Positions 60,401 through 64,000 of a DNA stretch of 64,000 nucleotides are shown in pieces. Positions within the stretch are counted from its first letter, which is position 1. Each line of letters opens with the position of its first letter. Position numbers and translations under genes: made by a program. The stretch is from the NCBI GenBank assembly GCA_019925795.1, contig CM034305.1:63042573-63106572 (forward strand), in the 5' to 3' direction. Source of the DNA: Dendrobium chrysotoxum. Lineage: Eukaryota > Streptophyta > Magnoliopsida > Asparagales > Orchidaceae. The notes under the pieces are model-generated. The model saw only the letters and a list, made by a program, of their open reading frames with translations. It was not told the origin of the DNA and made no database searches.

Positions 60401-62034
60401 GCGAAGTTATATCCAAAGCTAAAGATATATTGCTTTGTGATTCTGTATGTTATCTTAAGTTTTGCTATGTTTCAAGATGGTTTATTCGTTGATTTTGATA
60501 AGTTTTAAAGTGATTAATAATTGGCCAAAATCTATCAATATAATGATGTTTATAGTTTTTATGGCTTGACTATTTTTTTAGACAATTATTATAGGGATGA
60601 GTATTATTATTGCTCCAATTATGAATTGTTTGATGAAAAGTGAGTTAAAATGGATTAATTCTGTTAAACTGTACTTAAGTTGCCTTATTTTGATAGTTTC
60701 TGAGCTTAATTGTGATGCATTTGGTGTTGGTATTGGAGTACTATTACACTAAGGACATCTTATTACATTTTTTAGTGATTCATGGAATAAATTTATTCAA
60801 GCCATGATTAAAAATTTTATGTTGTGGTGCAAGTTCTTTGATATTGTAGATAATATTATCTATTACCTAAAGTGTTTGTGTTTTACTTTGATCTTCAAGC
60901 TATAAAATATCTAAGTTCTTCAAATAAGTTAAGGCATAGAAATGCTGAATGAGTTCAGCTTCTACAAAAATATTTACTTGTACTTGCTTGGTGCTTTGAG
61001 TAGAGCTTTTATCCTTCTATGCCAAATGCAACTTAAGGTTATTTGTTTTGATCTTATAAAAGAAGAGTTGCCACTGGTAAGGCTTTCAGTGAAATTTTTC
61101 AAGATTTAAATAATGATTTATCTTCACTTAACAATGAATACATGATTAAAGATGATTAGTTATTTAAGAGTACATGTCCTTTAGTTCTTATGCTCCTGAT
61201 TCATCATCAAGGGATATTTTGACTTCAGAATTATATGTCCTTATGCTCCTTATTCAGTGTTAGACTTTGCTCGTTTTGTTCCTCTTGACTTGTATGATTT
61301 CTGTTATATGTGAATGAATGAATTTCATCCATTAACAGGTCATAGCAGCGACAAACCGTGCTGATATTCTAGATCCTGCTCTGATGCGATCTGGCCGTCT
61401 AGATCGCAAAATCGAGTTCCCACATCCCTCGGAGGAAGCAAGAGCTAGAATTTTACAGGTACAATACTCTGTTTATGAGTTTCCTTTCACTTATTTTATG
61501 CAAACTATTGTAACTCTTGAACTATTAACTCTTGGATCAAGAAGTGAAATATATCCAGAGTTATCGTTTTATGCTAATGTTCAATTCTCGTTGAAATTTA
61601 GATCCACTCAAGGAAAATGAATGTGCATCCTGATGTCAACTTCGAAGAGCTTGCTCGCTCCACAGATGATTTCAATGGTGCTCAATTGAAGGCAGTTTGT
61701 GTGGAAGCTGGCATGCTTGCTCTACGTCGAGATGCAACTGAGGTTCCATCCTAAACTTTGGGTTCGTTTGAGACGGCTTTCGTTCTGCTTCTGAAAGCGG
61801 CTTTTTAGTACAAAAAAAAATTAATTTTTGTACTAAAAAGTTGCTTTAAGAAGCAATAAAAAAGCCGTCCCAAACGAAACCTTTGTTGAACTTGTTTACT
61901 ATATTGATTGCATGAATTGATTACTAACAACAATGTTTCTAACTGCTATCTTACAGGTGATACATGAAGATTTCAATGAAGGCATAATCCAAGTGCAGGC
62001 CAAGAAGAAAGCCAGCTTGAACTATTATGCTTAA
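27004..62034 (+). CDS. RPT5: 26S proteasome regulatory ATPase subunit RPT5 (6A / TBP-1 type)
   Basis: One of six AAA ATPases in the ring of the 19S regulatory particle, which unfolds ubiquitinated proteins and feeds them to the 20S core in nucleus and cytosol. Ten exons join to 427 residues: 27004-27135, 27262-27378, 28551-28655, 29355-29546, 30421-30612, 31951-32069, 40231-40318, 61339-61458, 61602-61742, 61957-62034. All introns are GT-AG; all are phase 0 except intron 6 (phase 2). Visible parts: acidic N-terminus and coiled coil (about 25-75), OB-fold region (about 80-165), Walker A GPPGTGKT (215-222), Walker B IIFIDEID (270-277), second region of homology with arginine fingers (R335, R338), and a C-terminal HbYX-type tail ending NYYA that docks into the 20S ring. 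Length agrees with known plant RPT5 (about 424). Introns 6 (8,161 bp) and 7 (21,020 bp) are filled with transposons, yet no exon is damaged. Very sure. Confidence 0.97.
27262..27378 (+). CDS. RPT5: RPT5 exon 2 (residues 45-83)
   Basis: Encodes most of the N-terminal coiled coil ([16 protein letters not shown]...) up to YLVGNIVE. The coiled coil pairs RPT5 with its partner RPT4 in the ring, as known for the family. Confidence 0.95.
27427..27473. repeat. (AT)n microsatellite in RPT5 intron 2
   Basis: About 23 AT dinucleotides shortly after the exon 2 donor site. Confidence 0.95.
28229..28495. mobile_element. MITE-like foldback sequence in RPT5 intron 2
   Basis: Ends carry inverted GTTTGGGGCA (near 28,237 and its complement near 28,480). 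The inner halves carry imperfect complementary motifs (AGTTGTAAGAAAGCC, CTTTCAAGAAAG). Similar in style to the Tourist-like family but different in sequence. The target duplication is unclear. Confidence 0.4.
28551..28655 (+). CDS. RPT5: RPT5 exon 3 (residues 84-118)
   Basis: Begins [15 protein letters not shown] and ends VVLKTSTRQ before GTAAGA. Start of the OB-fold domain. Confidence 0.95.
28922..29104. repeat. Tandem duplication in RPT5 intron 3
   Basis: Two head-to-tail copies of about 85-92 bp (28,922-29,013 and 29,020-29,104), each starting ATTTATATTTATAGTAGAAC and ending TGTAAGTCCCAAA. They differ mainly in the length of an internal T run. Confidence 0.9.
29355..29546 (+). CDS. RPT5: RPT5 exon 4 (residues 119-182)
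   Basis: Covers the rest of the OB fold ([20 protein letters not shown]) and the linker to the ATPase domain, ending DIGGLEKQ. Confidence 0.95.
30421..30612 (+). CDS. RPT5: RPT5 exon 5 (residues 183-246), Walker A
   Basis: Contains the nucleotide-binding loop GPPGTGKT (215-222) and the pore-facing region that follows ([13 protein letters not shown]). Confidence 0.96.
31099..31586 (+). mobile_element. Solo-LTR-like sequence in RPT5 intron 5
   Basis: About 488 bp starting TGTTATGCC and ending CTATCA. It resembles the LTRs in intron 6: GGACCGGTT motifs near the start, an AGGAGGCGG block, then CTAGGGTT, GGGCTCTAG, a purine-rich GAGATTTGGAGAG, CTTCCTCTCGAATTGA and TTGTATCGTG in the same order. 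No internal coding region and no clear target duplication. Probably an old solo LTR of a Reina-like family. Confidence 0.6.
31951..32069 (+). CDS. RPT5: RPT5 exon 6 (residues 247-285), Walker B
   Basis: Begins [14 protein letters not shown] and carries IIFIDEID (270-277), with the catalytic acidic pair at 274-275. It ends with two bases (AG) of the Ser286 codon; donor GTATGG. This is the only phase-2 junction. Confidence 0.96.
33927..34401 (+). repeat. 5' LTR of the chromovirus
   Basis: 475 bp with short inverted ends TGATAG...CTATCA. Compared with the 3' LTR it has an extra GTGTGGGCCCCACTTG-type segment and lacks a 3'-terminal partial duplication. Confidence 0.93.
34405..34417 (+). other. 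Primer-binding site, initiator Met tRNA type
   Basis: TGGTATCAGAGCA, three bases after the 5' LTR, is the standard plant retrotransposon site complementary to the 3' end of initiator methionine tRNA. Confidence 0.95.
34614..35556 (+). pseudogene. Chromovirus gag (capsid region), broken
   Basis: The frame 34,799-35,203 contains the capsid motifs [16 protein letters not shown] and EGKALAWYQ. It is stopped by TGA at 35,201-35,203. The same frame then reads [15 protein letters not shown] until a one-base shift near 35,319, after which [16 protein letters not shown] and MKGLKPEI follow. Another shift near 35,545 joins it to the next frame. Gag would package element RNA; this copy cannot make a full-length product. 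Confidence 0.85.
35557..39196 (+). pseudogene. Chromovirus pol (PR-RT-RH-IN-chromodomain), broken
   Basis: Zinc knuckle [14 protein letters not shown] near 35,703. Protease active site [13 protein letters not shown] near 35,937. RT (36,478-37,077) with [17 protein letters not shown] and catalytic FFDDILVY near 36,955. RNase H with [10 protein letters not shown] near 37,390. Integrase HHCC zinc finger near 37,940-38,065 and core residues within [16 protein letters not shown] and the following glutamate region. Chromodomain with [18 protein letters not shown] near 39,080. Nonsense codons at 36,463-36,465, 37,075-37,077, 37,210-37,212, 38,240-38,242 and 38,789-38,791, and frameshifts in the RNase H region (37,480-37,690), make it non-functional. 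The chromodomain is known to steer integration to marked chromatin. Confidence 0.92.
39183..39198 (+). other. Polypurine tract of the chromovirus
   Basis: TTTGGGAGGGCGGTAT directly before the 3' LTR, the expected place for the plus-strand primer. Confidence 0.75.
39199..39699 (+). repeat. 3' LTR of the chromovirus
   Basis: 501 bp, TGATAG...CTATCA. Near its end ACTCAAGTATTTCC is present twice about 30 bp apart, a short tandem duplication missing from the 5' LTR. The host solo LTR around it has a similar duplication (near 40,015 and 40,048). Confidence 0.93.
40231..40318 (+). CDS. RPT5: RPT5 exon 7 (residues 286-315)
   Basis: Starts with the last base of Ser286, then [20 protein letters not shown], ending DDRIK. 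It is isolated between an 8.2-kb and a 21-kb intron. Confidence 0.95.
40319..41977. other. RPT5 intron 7, left part
   Basis: AT-rich intron without recognised elements. Two diverged head-to-tail copies of about 180 bp lie at roughly 41,215-41,400 and 41,395-41,580, sharing GATTCTATAAATA and a TAAGTTG / GATTCTTTTGAGTG region. Confidence 0.5.
42849..43589 (-). mobile_element. RTE-type LINE, 5' truncated (copy 3)
   Basis: 741 bp in antisense to RPT5, with a 17-bp target duplication AATATATTATTTGGGTA (42,832-42,848 and 43,590-43,606). It keeps only the C-terminal coding end and a (TTG)n tail. It lies inside the hAT-like element and so is younger. It provides the uninterrupted LINE 3' end against which the LTR insertion in copies 1 and 2 can be recognised. 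Confidence 0.92.
43194..43553 (-). pseudogene. LINE RT C-terminal fragment
   Basis: A 119-residue open frame with [44 protein letters not shown] and [13 protein letters not shown], the conserved C-terminal block of RTE-type ORFs. It has no catalytic domain because the copy is 5' truncated. Confidence 0.88.
43721..44483 (+). pseudogene. Decayed Ty3/gypsy, left (gag) part
   Basis: Translation with frame changes gives gag-like pieces: [10 protein letters not shown] near 43,970, [12 protein letters not shown] near 44,095, and a [20 protein letters not shown] stretch near 44,235 that resembles the capsid tail. Many stops. The decayed element resumes after the Tat-like insertion at 58,812 with zinc-knuckle and pol remnants, so the two parts were probably once joined. 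Confidence 0.55.
44484..46111 (+). repeat. 5' LTR of the Tat-like element (internally deleted)
   Basis: 1,628 bp. Compared with the 3' LTR it lacks 5,102 bp between two ATATTT copies (junction near 44,783-44,789). Outside the gap the two LTRs agree to within one base in length. Confidence 0.93.
45914..45935 (+). other. Conserved LTR hairpin, Tat 5' LTR
   Basis: CTATAGG pairs with CCTATAG around GGCTTGCG, preceded by GTAATTAA. Same position context as hairpin 2 of B1/B2, but with different, still pairing, stem bases. Confidence 0.75.
46112..46548 (+). other. Primer-binding region and short leader of the Tat-like element
   Basis: Directly after the LTR comes GATTTCTGACGACTCCACTG, which resembles the non-methionine primer sites (reported as tRNA-Arg) of Tat/Ogre elements; this assignment is from memory. 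A diverged direct repeat follows (about 46,219-46,290 and 46,340-46,410, each with CGGTGARCATC and GAAAGGTCCCGA). No gag or protease is seen. Confidence 0.5.
46549..50019 (+). pseudogene. Tat-lineage Pol (RT, RNase H, second RNase H, integrase)
   Basis: A single frame of about 1,157 codons broken only by TAA (47,983-47,985) and TGA (48,907-48,909). RT has [20 protein letters not shown] near 46,910 and catalytic YVDDLVVKS near 47,215. The first RNase H follows (about 47,560-47,980). The second, archaeal-type RNase H has MYFDGASS near 48,103 and [17 protein letters not shown] near 48,243. Integrase (48,943-50,019) has the HHCC finger ending KKCNEC and the acidic core within [16 protein letters not shown] and AEAFNKTL. 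The extra RNase H is diagnostic for Tat elements. Being nearly intact, it fits a recent insertion. Upstream gag-protease is absent. Confidence 0.93.
50154..50219 (+). other. Long hairpin, copy 1
   Basis: ATTTTAAATATTTATTTGGG (50,154-50,173) pairs perfectly with 50,200-50,219 around a 26-nt loop that includes GACATCGTGC and GCCGAGATC. Preceded by AGGGGGC. Confidence 0.85.
50272..50337 (+). other. Long hairpin, copy 2
   Basis: Arms 50,272-50,291 and 50,318-50,337. It differs from copies 1 and 3 at one stem position on each arm (TTTGGG to TTCGGG; CCCAAA to CCCGAA), which keeps pairing. 26-nt loop. Preceded by AGGGGGC. Confidence 0.85.
51546..51611 (+). other. Long hairpin, copy 3
   Basis: Arms 51,546-51,565 and 51,592-51,611, identical to copy 1. 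The 26-nt loop is closer to copy 2. Preceded by TGGGGGC. Confidence 0.85.
52066..52077 (+). other. Polypurine tract of the Tat-like element
   Basis: TTGGGGGGCATT immediately before the 3' LTR start TGTTGACC. The GGGGGCATT core is the same as that in front of the three long hairpins. Confidence 0.8.
52180..52980 (+). repeat. About 145-bp tandem repeats in the 3' LTR
   Basis: Six diverged units, marked by TTGCGACCGGAATATCGCAA-like cores near 52,199, 52,344, 52,500, 52,636, 52,779 and 52,918 (spacing 136-156). The core can fold, TTGCGA with TCGCAA. Units also share GGATTGGTGGCACG. The first two units are present in the 5' LTR; the others fall in its deletion. Confidence 0.8.
53412..53763 (+). 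other. Open frame of unknown origin next to the captured fragments
   Basis: A 127-codon open frame (53,412-53,795) with good codon variety (for example [12 protein letters not shown]). It may be a third captured piece. I cannot assign a family, and the frame overlaps the PPR fragment in another phase at its end. Confidence 0.3.
53764..53880 (+). pseudogene. Captured PPR-protein fragment
   Basis: About 38 residues in frame, including [12 protein letters not shown] and CKPNELT, with [16 protein letters not shown], match the helix pattern and consensus of a pentatricopeptide repeat (E-M-x-x-x-x-x-K-P-N-x-x-T-x-x-x-L-L). PPR proteins bind organelle RNA. This piece runs without a gap into GTD-binding sequence, a fusion that would not exist in a normal gene. 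It is non-functional. Confidence 0.7.
53881..54720 (+). pseudogene. Captured GTD-binding (DUF593) gene fragment
   Basis: [20 protein letters not shown] (53,910 on), then [16 protein letters not shown] and [14 protein letters not shown], are the signature of the GTD-binding domain found in plant myosin-binding/zein-binding proteins. A stop (TAG at 53,907-53,909) and a frameshift near 54,082 break it; past the shift [11 protein letters not shown] continues the domain. Further downstream, [15 protein letters not shown] (frame changed, near 54,580) resembles the later conserved region of that family. At least 800 bp of the host gene is present. It lies wholly within the retrotransposon LTR. Confidence 0.75.
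54785..55154 (+). repeat. Array of five short hairpins
   Basis: Stem CACGCT, loop TTTCTCT, stem AGCGTG at 54,785-54,803, 54,894-54,912, 54,964-54,982 and 55,136-55,154. The variant CACGCC-loop-GGCGTG is at 55,069-55,087, where both stem bases change and the loop stays the same. Each is followed by GG(T/C)GGG. Spacing 109, 70, 105 and 67 bp. Confidence 0.85.
55260..56850. other. Non-coding part of the 3' LTR
   Basis: AT-rich, with loosely repeated AACTTGA / TTTGAACTTG motifs at 55,260-55,560. No gene recognised; the short open frames here have no family support. Confidence 0.6.
56889..57075 (+). repeat. About 72-bp tandem repeat in the 3' LTR
   Basis: Three copies marked by CCACCGGATCTGCAA (near 56,890, 56,962, 57,037) and by AAGCAGACAGAAGGCGTACA. 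Confidence 0.85.
57163..57440 (+). repeat. About 139-bp tandem repeat in the 3' LTR
   Basis: Two copies sharing CCCGCATGGGCCCCG, GAGCGTGTTATTGGTACACA and GCGCGGGTTAATAA (near 57,168 and 57,311). Between them AATAAATATTTATAAAATGC (near 57,283) is an inverted relative of the long-hairpin arm. Confidence 0.85.
58609..58630 (+). other. Conserved LTR hairpin, Tat 3' LTR
   Basis: Identical to 45,914-45,935: CTATAGG pairs with CCTATAG around GGCTTGCG. Confidence 0.75.
58812..61200 (+). pseudogene. Decayed Ty3/gypsy, right (pol) part
   Basis: Remnants in the expected order: zinc-knuckle piece HYANEC near 59,035; acidic EMSDFEDVL near 59,140; RT start [12 protein letters not shown] near 60,087; RNase H and its end, with KFYVVVQVL near 60,812, then [20 protein letters not shown] near 60,900; integrase leader EYMIKDD near 61,135. 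Dozens of stops and shifts. The match continues the gag remnants at 43,721-44,483, across the Tat-like insertion. The oldest retrotransposon layer in this intron. Confidence 0.65.
61339..61458 (+). CDS. RPT5: RPT5 exon 8 (residues 316-355)
   Basis: Begins [20 protein letters not shown], the second region of homology with the arginine fingers at 335 and 338, which act on the ATP of the neighbouring subunit. Ends RARILQ. Confidence 0.96.
61602..61742 (+). CDS. RPT5: RPT5 exon 9 (residues 356-402)
   Basis: Begins [20 protein letters not shown] and ends LALRRDATE. It forms the small helical lid of the AAA domain. Confidence 0.96.
61760..61881. mobile_element. Foldback MITE in RPT5 intron 9
   Basis: 122 bp with ends GGGTTCGTTTGAGACGGC and the complement of GGTTTCGTTTGGGACGGC, flanked by TTT (61,757-61,759 and 61,882-61,884). 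It makes up more than half of this 214-bp intron. Same family as 649-756. Confidence 0.75.
61957..62034 (+). CDS. RPT5: RPT5 exon 10 (residues 403-427 and stop)
   Basis: Ends [10 protein letters not shown] then TAA. The C-terminal hydrophobic-Tyr-X tail is the family's key for opening the 20S gate. Confidence 0.96.
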   Translation: MIHEDFNEGIIQVQAKKKASLNYYA

Positions 62035-63660
62035 AGTAGTTTCTCATGTTTCCTCCGTCTGCTTTCACAACATCTCTGACCTCTGTAACATTGAAGTTAG
62101 TATTGCAAAAACTAAATTTATGAAACTAAAATGAAAATCTCTGCCCTTTGGTTCTTATGCTGCTTCAAAATAGAATATAGGCTTATAAAGTGTCAAGAAA
62201 GATAAAAGAACTTGTTTTTTGGGATAGGACAAAAGTAATTTTTAGTATAACTATTTTAAATTTTATATAAAAAATTATTTTAAGAAAAAGTAAAAAAATC
62301 AGATGCCCTGATGTAAAAAAAAAATGCTCTGCAAACAATTCTGGTCTTATTATTTATTTGCAAGCAAATTGCGCAAGAAAAATAATATTATTTTTTATAG
62401 AAAAATAATTACGTCGAATAGAGAGTTGAGTATCATTGAATTTATTTTGATATTGATGTTGTATATATATTGTATATTGTATTACATTAATTTTAAAATA
62501 TATTTAATAAATTTAGCTCCATGTTAATATAACATGTATTCAAATGTTCTACCATTTTTTTTTTCTTTTTGATTGCTTTCTTTATTTCCTAAAGTATGTT
62601 ATTCTTAGGCTTTGTGTGAGATATCTTTCTTATTTTTTTTTAAAGTAGTATTTTTTAATAGAAGTTATTAATTTAAAAAATATTTGTATTAAGAATTGTT
62701 TTAAAAAAGATTAAGAAAATTATTCCCAAGATTTGTGTAAAACATGCCTTCAACGAATTCAAGAGAATATTAGGTGTTTTATGACTCTCATACATGTTAA
62801 TTAGAGTGGCATATTAGTAAAATTGAATAGAAGAGGATTATTAAACAATATTTTTTCCCAGAAAATTGGAGGGTTGGGAAAGAGGGAGATCATGCACGAA
62901 TTTCCAAAAATTAATAGATCTCATATCTGGATCATTGATTAGTTATTACATATTTCGATTAAATGTATATAATAATTTATTTATTTTAAATTAGTATGTT
63001 AAATAACTACCTAATTAACTATTATATTTTAATTTTCTAAAAATAAATATAATTACTATAAAAATATATTCCAAATAATATCCACTCGTATTTTGCCACA
63101 AAGGTGAACGTCATCGCTGTAGTAATAACGTAAATCCTCCACTTCTTAAGGAGCCATATAAATTAAACTAATTATTATTATTATTATTATAATTATTATT
63201 CAAAGGGAAGTACTGATTTGTGTTTTTATTTATTTTAATTTCGTGATGGAAAACATATTTTTTAACGAATTCAAGGGAATATTAAGTGTTTTAAACATTT
63301 CTTAAATGCTAACTAAAGTGGCATATTAGTAAAATTGAATAGAATAAGATTATTTAAAAACTCAAAAGTTTGATCTGAAGTACTCTTATTATTAAACTTT
63401 AATTTTACGCTAATTTTGAGCATTATCCTATTTTAACATATGGACCCCAAAAATAAAATCGCAGTACCGATAAATCAGCACCAATCAAATTTGTGACTTA
63501 AATTTCATTTGGAACAATTTTCTTATTATTTTTATAGCAAAAATAATAGCCTAAAATTATCCCAGATAAGCCAATAAGTCTTAGGTTTCATTTGGGACGG
63601 CTTTCTTACAGCTTCATAAAATAATTTTTTTATTACAAACAATTATTTAAAAAAAAAAAG
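62035..63660. other. RPT5 3' UTR and AT-rich intergenic DNA
   Basis: No gene seen. The first 100-200 bases are probably the RPT5 3' UTR. Decayed relatives of the foldback MITE occur at about 62,608-62,733 and 63,583-63,660. A (TTA)n tract lies at 63,171-63,190. CGAATTCAAGRGAATATTA occurs near 62,754 and 63,268 followed by similar sequence, an old local duplication. Confidence 0.5.
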
Positions 63661-64000
63661 TCTAAAAGATGGAGTGATCATTTCAATAAAAGGGAGTCAA
63701 AAGGACATGGCTTTTATTACAAAACTAACATTTTCAGTAGATGTTTGTAGGTATGCTCCACCTAAAATATACACAGTTGAGAAATAAAATTTACAGATGG
63801 GTGCTCAGTACAAAGCAGAAGCACACATCTCAAAGGAATGGTGATTCAATTTGATTTGTTCTATCTTTCTAAGTACTGAACAATGGAGATTTTTTATAAA
63901 AAAAGGCAGAGCCATTATGAAGAAAATAAGTATATGAAATAGAAGATAAATCACAATGAAAATAGTTGTACAGTGTGGAACCTATTCTCAGGGTGGCTGT
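63661..64000 (-). other. Possible 3' UTR of a convergent gene
   Basis: Less AT-rich, without repeats. On the minus strand an AATAAA-type signal is present near 63,712. This could be the 3' UTR of a gene lying to the right of the window, transcribed toward RPT5. No coding sequence is visible, so this is weak. Confidence 0.2.

Overview
The window is nuclear DNA from a flowering plant. It holds one clearly intact protein-coding gene, for the 26S proteasome ATPase RPT5, on the + strand. Its ten exons run from 27,004 to 62,034 and give a 427-residue protein with all splice sites GT-AG. Almost everything else is transposable elements and their debris, nested several deep. The RPT5 sequence and the plant-type RTE, Reina-like and Tat-like elements indicate an angiosperm. 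A monocot is possible but not proven.

Layout. 1-2,640: AT-rich non-coding DNA with foldback MITEs and a possible last exon of an upstream gene (1,315-1,386). About 3,085-4,400 and 25,590-25,990: two pieces of one degenerate minisatellite, now about 21 kb apart. Between them lie an RTE-type LINE (4,410-7,459), the start of an LTR (7,460-7,931), a 15.4-kb block of very long non-coding repeats (A1, A2, B1, B2; 7,932-23,297), a second copy of the LINE 3' half (23,298-24,542), a complete copy of the same LTR (24,543-25,507) and the LINE tail. 25,991-27,003: AT-rich DNA, then the RPT5 5' flank.

RPT5 region. Introns 6 (8.2 kb) and 7 (21.0 kb) are swollen by insertions. Intron 5 has a solo-LTR-like sequence. 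Intron 6 has a solo LTR (33,768-40,065) split by a 5.8-kb chromovirus (33,927-39,699, TSD GGCGG). Intron 7 has a hAT-like element with a LINE fragment inside it (41,978-43,712), then a badly decayed Ty3/gypsy element split by a young 14.3-kb Tat-lineage retrotransposon (44,484-58,806, TSD TTTTT). Intron 9 carries a MITE. The 3' flank (62,035-64,000) is AT-rich with decayed MITEs.

How the parts relate. RPT5 appears functional despite about 30 kb of intronic insertions, most of them in sense orientation. None of the transposons looks autonomous: the chromovirus has stops and frameshifts, and the Tat element has no gag or protease and has two nonsense codons. The most unusual material is in the Tat-like element. 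Its 6.7-kb LTR carries fused fragments of host PPR and GTD-binding genes. It also has several families of repeated hairpins with compensatory base changes, and one hairpin is shared with the unrelated-looking 7,932-23,297 block. I found no CRISPR array, rRNA or tRNA gene. I did not find a convincing wholly new biological system; the structured-RNA repeats are the best candidates for something undescribed.
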